Source: Burkholderiales bacterium
Lineage (GTDB): Bacteria; Pseudomonadota; Gammaproteobacteria; Burkholderiales; Burkholderiaceae_C
DNA length: 47,929 bases
Assembly: GCA_016191525.1 (NCBI GenBank)
Contig: JACPOK010000005.1
Location: forward strand, 1 to 47,929
Direction: 5' to 3'
Both the position numbers and the translations under genes were made by a program. The notes beneath the pieces are model-generated. The model made no database searches. It was not told where the DNA came from and saw only the letters and a list, made by a program, of their open reading frames with translations. The stretch's first letter is position 1. Each line of letters starts with the position of its first letter. Shown here piece by piece: positions 41,843 through 47,929 of this stretch.

Positions 41843-43330
41843 TCAGTTCATGGATACGTTCACGTTCTTGATCTGCGTGAACTCGAACAACTCGTCCTTC
41901 GACTCTTCTCGGCCGAGCCCAGACTGTTTGAATCCGCCAAAGGGGGCGCCGATGTGGTGAGCCGAGCAGTCGTTGATCCAGACATAGCCGGCCTCGACGC
42001 GAGCTGCTGCCCTGTGTGCGGTGACCAGATCTCGTGTCCAAATGGACGCGGTGAGACCAAACTCCGTGCCATTAACTGCAGAGAAAAGTTCTTCCTCGTC
42101 ACTCCAACGAAACACTGCCAGGACCGGTCCGAATACTTCCTCACGGGCCAGCTTCATAGTCGGGGTGACATCGGTGAAAACCGTTGGTTCTATGAAGAAC
42201 CCGTCTGAGAGGGCCGCGGCACTTGGGCGACCGCCGCCGGCGACCAAGGTCGCTCCCTCATCGCGTGCAGAAGCGATGTACGAAAGTGCGCGATCGAATT
42301 GGGTGCGGTTGATCATTGCACCCATGGTTGTTTCCATGTCTGTGGCGAGGCCGGGTCGATGTCGCTCCGCGAGGACGTTCACCAGTCGCTCAACGAAACG
42401 ATCATGGAGACTTTCGTGGATGAATAGCCGGCTTGTGGAGCCACACGATTGGCCGCACCAAGTGAAATTCATTCCACGTACGGCACCGTCGACGGCACGT
42501 TCCAGATCGACATCGGGGTATATGATCATCGCGTTCTTACCTCCGAGCTCGAGCAGGGTACGCTTCATGCTGTCTGCCGCTGCACGCAACACGGCCTTGC
42601 CAGCTGTCACGCTGCCAATAAGCCCCACAGCTGCCACGTCCGGATGGCGCACCAGTGCTTCGCCCACGTCACGACCTCCGACCACGCAATTGAGCACACC
42701 GGGTGGAAAGACGTCGGCCAGCAGCTCCATCAGCTTCAATGTCGATAGAGGAGCTTGCTCCGGCGGCTTGATGACCACTGTATTACCCGCGGCCAGCGGC
42801 GCAGCAATCTTGCCGGCAGCGAACATAAACGGATGGTTGAACGGGAAGATTCGCGCCACCACGCCGAGCGGCTCGCGGCGGGTGTAGTTCAGGGAGCCAT
42901 TGGCAGTTGGAATCGTCTCGCCCTTGATCTCCAGGACCAAACCCGCGAAGAACTCCAGCTGAGTTGCCGCGATCTCGGCATCGAACAACATCGCCTTCAC
43001 GGGATTTCCGCAATCTGCTGCATCGAGCAGCGCCAAATCCGCTGCGTTCTCTCTGATGCGGCTCGCCGCCTCTTTCAAGCGGCGGGCCCTCTCTAATGGT
43101 GGAGTTCGTGCCCAGGTTGGGAAGGCTCGGGTCGCACTCTGTACGGCAGCGTCGACGTCTTCTGACGACGCTAGCTGCACACTCGCCAAGCGCTGGCCAT
43201 TGGATGGGTTGTAGCTGTCCAGACGCTGAGCGTCAAGATTGGAATGCCAGCGTCCGCCCCAGAATTGACCTTCTGACTTTGGCAGAACTTCGTGGATACG
43301 TGAGGTTAAGTCTTCGTGAGCTTCGTTCAT
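41843..43330 (-). CDS. NAD(P)-dependent aldehyde dehydrogenase
   Basis: This 495-residue ALDH-superfamily enzyme is full length. Cofactor and catalytic motifs: FPFNHPFMFAAGKIAAPLAA, NTVVIKPPEQAPLST, the Gly-rich GLIGSVTAGKAVLRAA, catalytic Glu in LLELGGKNAMI, and catalytic Cys in WCGQSCGSTSRLFIH. The C-terminal EEVFGPVLAVFRWSDEEELF and GGFKQSGLGREESKDEL are also conserved. It resembles betaine-aldehyde or other broad-substrate aldehyde dehydrogenases. In this operon it would oxidise the aldehyde formed after the dehydrogenase and monooxygenase steps. It follows the BVMO remnant after 51 bp. Confidence 0.95.
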   Translation of the reverse strand: MNEAHEDLTSRIHEVLPKSEGQFWGGRWHSNLDAQRLDSYNPSNGQRLASVQLASSEDVDAAVQSATRAFPTWARTPPLERARRLKEAASRIRENAADLALLDAADCGNPVKAMLFDAEIAATQLEFFAGLVLEIKGETIPTANGSLNYTRREPLGVVARIFPFNHPFMFAAGKIAAPLAAGNTVVIKPPEQAPLSTLKLMELLADVFPPGVLNCVVGGRDVGEALVRHPDVAAVGLIGSVTAGKAVLRAAADSMKRTLLELGGKNAMIIYPDVDLERAVDGAVRGMNFTWCGQSCGSTSRLFIHESLHDRFVERLVNVLAERHRPGLATDMETTMGAMINRTQFDRALSYIASARDEGATLVAGGGRPSAAALSDGFFIEPTVFTDVTPTMKLAREEVFGPVLAVFRWSDEEELFSAVNGTEFGLTASIWTRDLVTAHRAAARVEAGYVWINDCSAHHIGAPFGGFKQSGLGREESKDELFEFTQIKNVNVSMN

Positions 43331-43381
43331 GCGTAGTTGTCACTAGAGGTTGATCTTCTCATGTAGCGCCATGATGCCTCC

Positions 43382-44059
43382 TCAGGCCGGGACCTTCTGC
43401 CTGTTGAAGCGAACGCCTTGCATTCCTTCACTGGCGATCCGGACACCAAAGGACTCCATGGTGTCCGGCCAGTGCGTGTACACCGGGCCGTCGCCACTCA
43501 CAGCAACACGCTTGCCTTCCAGGTCGATGCCCTCATGCCACTCCGTTGAATGCACGGAAAGGCCCGTGAAGGTCTCGACGCCTTTTGTCACGGCCAGCAA
43601 GGGCTGGGAGAACAATCCACCTGCCCAAACCACATAGCGGGCGCTCCATTGCCGGCCATCGGTTGAGGTGACCAGCCAGCGGCCGGTCTGTTCGGACCAG
43701 ACTGCGCTCGAAACACGAGTGTTGAATCTGATCCTTGGCGTCACGCCGAACTGCTTGGCCACCCGTTCGAAATAGGCCTGGATTTCCGTGCCCGGTGCGA
43801 AGTTGGTCGACCAAGTGTCGCCGGGGAAAAACTTGTAGGCATACAAGTCGATGGGCGTGTCGCATGCGACGTTGGGGTATTGGTTGACCCGCCAGACGCC
43901 GCCTATACGGTCTCCTGCCTCGAGAACAACAACGCTTTCATGACCTGCGTGGAGCAGCTTGGCTGCCGCGCCCACGCCGCCGAGCCCGGCTCCAATGACC
44001 AGGATTTCCGTTTCGGCTGGCAAGGCTCCGACCATGGTAGTTTGGCTGACTGCGCTCAT
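43382..44059 (-). pseudogene. Baeyer-Villiger-type flavin monooxygenase, shortened
   Basis: The 225-residue frame begins with a FAD-binding fold (ILVIGAGLGGVGAAAKLLHA) followed by RIGGVWRVNQYPNVACDTPI, and reaches the BVMO fingerprint FTGLSVHSTEWHEG (FxGxxxHxxxW). Active BVMOs have about 500-550 residues with a second GxGxxG for NADPH right after the fingerprint. Here GKRVAVSGDGPVYTHWPDTM follows and the protein ends 27 residues later, so most of the NADPH domain and the C-terminal half are missing. An in-frame deletion of roughly 300 codons is the simplest reading. The start overlaps the SDR stop (ATGA), showing that the operon order is original. It is probably inactive. Confidence 0.82.
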
Positions 44060-44829
44060 AGGAACACCAAGCCGCCGTCGACCACGAACGACTGTCCCGA
44101 GATGAACCGGCTTTCGTCGGACGCAAGGAATGCGACCGTGCCCGTGAGGTCATCGACGTTTGCCTCGCGCTGGATGCAGCGCATCGCAATTTGCGCCTGC
44201 TTTTGCGCTGGCGTCACGGTCTGGCGCGGAATCTCGGTGTCGGTGGCGCCGGGCAGTACGGCATTCACGGTGATGCCATCGGGGCCGAGTTCGCGAGCCA
44301 TGCTGCGCGTCATCCCGATGACAGCCGCTTTCGATGTGGTGTAGTGGAGGTAGTTTGCCCTGCCCATCAGCGCCGCCGCCGAAGAGACGTTGATGATGCG
44401 GCCCCACTTCTTGCGGCGCATCAACGGCGCGATCGATCGTGCCATCAGGAAGGGTCCCGTGACGTTCACATGGAGCACCCGGCTCCATTCGTCGAGCGGG
44501 ATCTCTTCGAACGGCCGCATCTGAATCGTCGAGAAGATGGCGGCGTTGTTCACGAGGATGTCGGCACGCCCATACTGCTTCTCGATCCGCCGCGCGGCAT
44601 CTTCAACCGCGTCGGCATTCCCGACATCTACCACCAGCGACAAGCACTCTCCACCGGCTGCACGGATCTCCGAAGCGACCGCGTTCACCGCAACTTCGTT
44701 GAGATCCATCGCAACAACCACTTGGTTGCGTGCTCCGAACATGAGCGCGTAGGCGCGGCCGAGCCCCTGCCCGGCTCCAGTTATGACGACGACACGGCCG
44801 CCCTCTGGGGATGTTTGACTCATCGACAT
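44056..44829 (-). CDS. Short-chain dehydrogenase/reductase
   Basis: This 257-residue classical SDR has the cofactor motif TGAGQGLGRAYALMFG, the NNAA motif in DILVNNAAIF, the catalytic Ser in IINVSSAAALMG and the YxxxK pair in YTTSKAAVIGMTRSMA. The C-terminus SGQSFVVDGGLVFL is typical. It starts at ATG 44829 with GGAG seven bases upstream. It is the first gene of the operon SDR - BVMO remnant - ALDH - MDR. This fits an alcohol-to-ketone step feeding a Baeyer-Villiger monooxygenase, as in cyclic alcohol catabolism. It is divergent from the citrate-synthase-like regulator gene. Confidence 0.94.
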   Translation of the reverse strand: MSMSQTSPEGGRVVVITGAGQGLGRAYALMFGARNQVVVAMDLNEVAVNAVASEIRAAGGECLSLVVDVGNADAVEDAARRIEKQYGRADILVNNAAIFSTIQMRPFEEIPLDEWSRVLHVNVTGPFLMARSIAPLMRRKKWGRIINVSSAAALMGRANYLHYTTSKAAVIGMTRSMARELGPDGITVNAVLPGATDTEIPRQTVTPAQKQAQIAMRCIQREANVDDLTGTVAFLASDESRFISGQSFVVDGGLVFL

Positions 44830-44888
44830 CAATAACTCCAAGTACTCCGCTCAACGGTGAGCTCATAGGACGCAATGGAGTGTAGAAG

Positions 44889-44935
44889 TCGATCGGCGTA
44901 AAATCTATATCGATTAGATAGTCGATCATCGAAAG
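44889..44935. promoter_or_regulatory. Cluster of dyads between the SDR operon and the citrate-synthase-like gene
   Basis: This A/T-rich divergent spacer has ATCTA (44903-44907) with TAGAT (44915-44919), and ATCGA (44909-44913) with TCGAT (44922-44926). Another TCGAT lies at 44889-44893. The ATCGA/TCGAT half-sites recur upstream of the phthalate operon (35271-35296) and the Bug gene (19059-19082). Likely the operator of the adjacent HTH-citrate-synthase protein. Confidence 0.5.
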
Positions 44936-44953
44936 TCCTAGGAACCCCTAGAG

Positions 44954-46225
44954 ATGCCAAAAAAAGCCACTCAGCCACCTCAGCCAGAGCAAAGCATGCT
45001 GCTGAGCGCCCCCGAAGCCTGCACGCTTCTCGGCGTGAAGCCGGCGACGCTTTACACCTACGTCAGCCGCGGCTTCCTCAAGCCGGTCCAACAACCGAAC
45101 ACCAAAGCGAACCGCTACTGGCGCGCCGAGGTCGAAAGCCTCCAGGTTCGAAGCAGCGCACGCGGAGGGCATGTGGCAGCGGCTGCAATGGCCATGCGTT
45201 GGGGCCAACCGGTGTTGAACACCAGCATCACCGAGATCACACCACTTGGACCGCGATACCGCGGCCACCTTGCGGAGGACCTCACTCGCCACCCGGGTCT
45301 GTTCGAGAACGTCGCGGAGCTGCTGTGGTCAGGCGTCCTGCACGACGATCCGCGACCCTGGCGCGTGCCGCCGATGCGGGCTGACATCCGGCGTGCGATC
45401 GAGAGCGTGGGCAATCCGGACCTTCGAATCGTCAGGGAGTTCGCCGTCGCGGCCACGGCGCTCGGTGGCGTCTCTTTAGCCGACGAGCTTCGCAGCGGGT
45501 CAATTGCGCACTATTCGCATGAGCTGCTACTTGCCTTCGCCGGCTGTTGCGGTGTCATCGGACCTGAGAAGCGATTCATCAAGCCGCCAGCAGAAACGCA
45601 TGTTGCTGTGCATGTGCTTCAGGCACTGGGAGTCCCAGTAACAGAACAGGCGACTCGTTCCGTGAATGCCGCGCTGATCCTCACCGCCGACCATGAGTTG
45701 GCACCAGCCACGTTCGCCGCACGGATCGCGGCTTCGGTTGGATCCGGATTGCACGCGTGCGTTGTCGCGGCGCTCGCTACGCAGGTCGGCAGCAGGCTGG
45801 GTGGTGCCTGTGATCTGGTGGAACGGCTCTTGTGGGACATCACGTCCGACGCGCAGTTGAAAACCCGGATTCGGGATGCTGAGCAACGTCGTGAGCTCCT
45901 GCCTGGATTCGGCCTGCCCCTCTACCCTGACGGCGATCCGCGCGCTCGCATCCTCATCAAGCTGGCTTTGGGCATTTCGCCCGCATCTCGCAAAGTCGAA
46001 TTTGCTGTGAGGTTCGTCGACCACGTGCGCGACGACCTCGGGCTTCACCCAAACATCGAGGTGGGGCTCGCCATCCTGGGTTTGTCGCTGGGGCTGCCCG
46101 CACGATCATCAGGAGCGGTCTGGGCAGTCGGTCGCACGGCCGGGTGGATCGCGCACTTGCTTGAGCAACGGAGAGCCGGGCACGAAATCAGGCCACGGGC
46201 GCACTACATGGCGCAAACGTTTTGA
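44954..46225 (+). CDS. HTH - citrate-synthase-like protein without MarR domain (putative regulator)
   Basis: This 423-residue paralogue covers the first two domains of the 616-residue fusion at 27572-29422. The N-terminal HTH (LSAPEACTLLGVKPATLYTY, VSRGFLKPV; residues 15-45) is followed by a citrate-synthase-like domain (ITEITPLGPRYRGHLAEDL; GSGLHACVVAALATQ; LPGFGLPLYPDGDPRA; TAGWIAHLLEQRRAGHEIRP). Of the synthase triad only His267 is kept: the second His is Leu321 (GFGLPLY) and the Asp is Glu369 (HPNIEVG). Citrate synthase activity is therefore unlikely. It is divergent from the SDR - BVMO - ALDH - MDR operon with dyads between. A DNA-binding metabolite sensor for that operon is the best inference. 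Confidence 0.9.
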   Translation: MPKKATQPPQPEQSMLLSAPEACTLLGVKPATLYTYVSRGFLKPVQQPNTKANRYWRAEVESLQVRSSARGGHVAAAAMAMRWGQPVLNTSITEITPLGPRYRGHLAEDLTRHPGLFENVAELLWSGVLHDDPRPWRVPPMRADIRRAIESVGNPDLRIVREFAVAATALGGVSLADELRSGSIAHYSHELLLAFAGCCGVIGPEKRFIKPPAETHVAVHVLQALGVPVTEQATRSVNAALILTADHELAPATFAARIAASVGSGLHACVVAALATQVGSRLGGACDLVERLLWDITSDAQLKTRIRDAEQRRELLPGFGLPLYPDGDPRARILIKLALGISPASRKVEFAVRFVDHVRDDLGLHPNIEVGLAILGLSLGLPARSSGAVWAVGRTAGWIAHLLEQRRAGHEIRPRAHYMAQTF

Positions 46226-46249
46226 GCCTAGCTTTTTGAAATGTCTCGG

Positions 46250-46752
46250 CTGCGCACACGCACAGCGACTTCGCGCTCGGGCAGGCGGAAACTGACATCC
46301 GCTATGGTGTACCGCAATGGGGCGACCTGGTCGTCGAACCACTTTTTACTGAGCAGATCGTGCCGCTCGCAAGCCCAGTTTTCATCCGAGAGCATCGGCT
46401 CAAGCGGATCGACCAATTACTGGAGGTACCTCTCATTCAAGCAACGTGAGCGTCGTGCAATGGTCAGATTGGTTCCGCTCCTATTCGGACAAGCGCGCCT
46501 CTGAACGCTTCACTGTTCGATTCGACAAAGCGCAAATGTTGTTGGATGCGGCAACACAAGTCTCGGAGTTGCACTCGACAGCGCCACGAACGTAGGGGGC
46601 CACTTGGCGGAAGGCAAGCTGCGTCCCGTCTTCGGCATGGACAAGGCCGTACAGGTCAAAGCACATTTTGCTGTGTACCCGGAACGCCTGCAAAACGTGC
46701 AACAGTCGAAGCGTTTTTCAGATGGCTGCATAGCGAGGCGGCGCATAGCTGA
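46250..46752 (+). pseudogene. LysR-family regulator, C-terminal fragment with frameshifts
   Basis: Across three frames the sequence spells the substrate-binding domain of a GcvA-like LysR protein: DIRYGVPQWGDLVVEPLFTE, VPLASPVFIREHRLKRIDQL, then SVVQWSDWFRSYSDKRASER, then GVALDSATNVGGHLAEGKLR and VKAHFAVYPER, ending ATVEAFFRWLHSEAA. At least three one-base indels break it (near 46440, near 46560 and after PER near 46690). The HTH domain and first half are missing. It follows the citrate-synthase-like gene directly and precedes an IS3-family element. Confidence 0.85.
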
Positions 46753-46877
46753 AACCACCGCCAGTGTGAGGCTTGCGCGCGTGATCCCCAGCGCGCCGAG
46801 CACTCTCCACGTCAACTTGGGCTGCTGCCGGTTCAGTGGACACCTTGTTAAGGTGGAGATGAAACCGGAGGTGGTTC

Positions 46878-47171
46878 ATGGGAACGAGAAGGCGATTCAG
46901 CCGGGAGTTCAAGCTTGAGGCCGTGAGGCTGGTCAAGGACAGAGGGGTTTCCGTGGCGCAGGCCGCGCGCGACCTTGATGTGCACGAGAACGTGCTGCGC
47001 AAGTGGGTGCGCGAGGCGGAGACAGACCCGCAGGAGGCGTTCCCTGGCAAGGGCGTGATGAAGCCTGAACAGGCTGAGATCGAGCGCTTGAAAAAGGAAG
47101 TCGCCAAGCTCAGGATGGAGCGCGACATCCTGAAAAAAGCCGCGGCCTACTTCGCCAAGGACTCACTGTGA
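46878..47171 (+). CDS. IS3-family transposase OrfA
   Basis: This 97-residue protein has an N-terminal HTH (RRFSREFKLEAVRLVKDRGV, VAQAARDLDVHENVLRKWVR) and a C-terminal coiled coil (IERLKKEVAKLRMERDILKK). Start ATG 46878 is preceded by GGAGG. Its stop TGA overlaps the GTG of orfB. It is intact, but the partner orfB is truncated. Confidence 0.92.
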   Translation: MGTRRRFSREFKLEAVRLVKDRGVSVAQAARDLDVHENVLRKWVREAETDPQEAFPGKGVMKPEQAEIERLKKEVAKLRMERDILKKAAAYFAKDSL

Positions 47172-47790
47172 AGTTTGAGTTCGTGGCGAAGCACCGGGTG
47201 GCCTGGCCTGTCAATCTGATGTGCGAGGCGCTCGGTGTCTCGCGAAGTGGCTTCTATGCCTGGCTGGTGCGGCCTCGAAGCCGGCGCAGCGTGGCAGACG
47301 AGGCACTGTCGGCGAAGGTGCGGCAAAGCTTCATTGGCAGCGACCGAACCTACGGTGCCCGCCGTGTTTGGCATGACGTGCTGGCCCTCGGTGAGCGCTG
47401 CGGTCTGCACCGCATCGAGCGCTTGATGCAGGTGCAGGCCCTGCGCGCCAGGCCCAGGCGTCGAGGTTTGCCCAAGGACCATGGGCAGCGCAGTGCCATC
47501 GCCGACAACGTGCTGGACCGCCAGTTCCGAGCCGATGCGCCGAATCAAAAATGGGTGGCCGACTTCACCTACATCTGGACGGCCGAAGGATGGCTGTACG
47601 TGGCGGTGGTGCTGGACCTGTACTCGCGCCGGGCGGTGGGCTGGTCGATGCAGTCGAGCATGACCTCGCAGCTCGTGGCCGACGCGTTGATGATGGCCGT
47701 GTGGCGCCGTGGAAAGCCGGTGCAGCTGTTGCATCACTCGGACCAGGGCAGCCAGTACACCAGCGAGCACTTCCAGGAGTTGCTCAAGGA
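47168..47790 (+). pseudogene. IS3-family transposase OrfB, 3' end lost to IS1071 insertion
   Basis: The GTG start overlaps the orfA stop. The protein has an HTH_21 region (YGARRVWHDVLALGERCGLH) and the start of the rve core with the first two acidic residues (WVADFTYIWT, HHSDQGSQYTS). It breaks off in FQELLKE at 47790, before the third catalytic residue; the frame then runs into the IS1071 repeat for nine foreign residues and stops at 47821. The enzyme cannot be active. Confidence 0.92.
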
Positions 47791-47929
47791 GGGGTCTCCT
47801 CGTTTTCAGTGCAATAAGTGACGGTACGAAAAGCTAGCACTGGCGCGGAGGTGGTGTTGGTAGATCGTTGATTTCATTGACTTTCCTGTTCACTTTCAAA
47901 TCTGCGATTCGTGGCGTCAAACCGTGGTC
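47791..47929. mobile_element. Terminal part of an IS1071-like element, right edge
   Basis: The 110-bp terminal repeat spans 47791-47900, starting GGGGTCTCCTCGTTTTCAG and pointing outward from the window interior. It is nearly identical to the inverted left copy (30-139). The inner 29 bp (47901-47929) differ from 1-29, so the opposite end of the element is seen here. The insertion point is within an IS3-family orfB gene. Confidence 0.75.

Larger units (their letters stand above)
46826..47790 (+). mobile_element. IS3-family element cut by the IS1071 end
   Basis: A probable left end lies in the sequence GGTTCAGTGGACACCTTG near 46830, upstream of orfA; the exact first base is uncertain. The element carries orfA and most of orfB in a GTGA overlap. 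It stops abruptly at 47790, where the IS1071-like repeat begins, so the right end is missing. It is a different member of the family from the element at 598-1918 (different OrfA type and ends). Confidence 0.82.

Overview
The window is GC-rich DNA from a betaproteobacterium, most likely of the Burkholderiales (Comamonadaceae or Alcaligenaceae type). This is inferred from six orphan Bug/TctC-type solute receptors, an o-phthalate operon of the pht/oph type, and terminal sequences that I recognise as IS1071. It reads as an accessory catabolic island: operons for uptake and breakdown of aromatic or carboxylic compounds, mixed with insertion sequences, decayed genes and duplicated fragments. Both ends lie inside an IS1071-like element. 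The two 110-bp terminal repeats (30-139 and 47791-47900) face each other, and their inner flanks differ, so the two copies appear to be in direct orientation around about 47.65 kb.

Left part (0.1-5.1 kb): a tyrosine-recombinase gene is split by an intact IS3-family element that left a 3-bp target duplication. Next come a 48-nt 3' fragment of tRNA-Asn and phased GGTGCCA repeats, which together resemble an attachment site. After about 1 kb without a clear gene there is one orphan gene with a strong terminator and a duplicated tail of a VOC-family gene. At 5.2-12.6 kb are a small cupin protein, a Bug receptor with an amidase, a class III aminotransferase (gabT-like) divergent from an XRE-cupin regulator across a palindrome, a PaaI-like thioesterase and a VioB-type ferritin-like protein. 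At 12.7-17.9 kb is a decaying aromatic module: a truncated FAD aromatic hydroxylase, a frameshifted Bug gene and a VOC protein, with an IS5-family remnant and paired diverged repeats.

The central part (18-29.4 kb) holds two Bug genes, a tandem pair of alpha/beta hydrolases divergent from a LysR regulator, and a Bug - ThDP enzyme - EamA exporter - cupin operon. That operon is divergent from the most unusual gene here: a 616-residue protein joining an N-terminal DNA-binding domain, a citrate-synthase-like domain and a C-terminal MarR domain. The o-phthalate operon (35.3-29.4 kb, minus strand) encodes a hemerythrin-like protein, phthalate 4,5-dioxygenase oxygenase, 4,5-dihydroxyphthalate decarboxylase, dioxygenase reductase, dihydrodiol dehydrogenase and a quinolinate phosphoribosyltransferase paralogue. 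It should convert phthalate to protocatechuate; no protocatechuate ring-cleavage genes are in the window.

The right part (35.3-46.2 kb) has a small membrane protein, another Bug receptor, and a DctPQM TRAP transporter with a cysteine hydrolase. A short-chain dehydrogenase, Baeyer-Villiger monooxygenase remnant, aldehyde dehydrogenase and MDR reductase operon follows, divergent from a second citrate-synthase-like regulator that lacks the MarR domain. The citrate-synthase-derived proteins carry substitutions at catalytic positions. I suggest that they are ligand sensors recruited to control catabolic operons. The window closes with a LysR pseudogene and an IS3-family element cut by the right IS1071 end.
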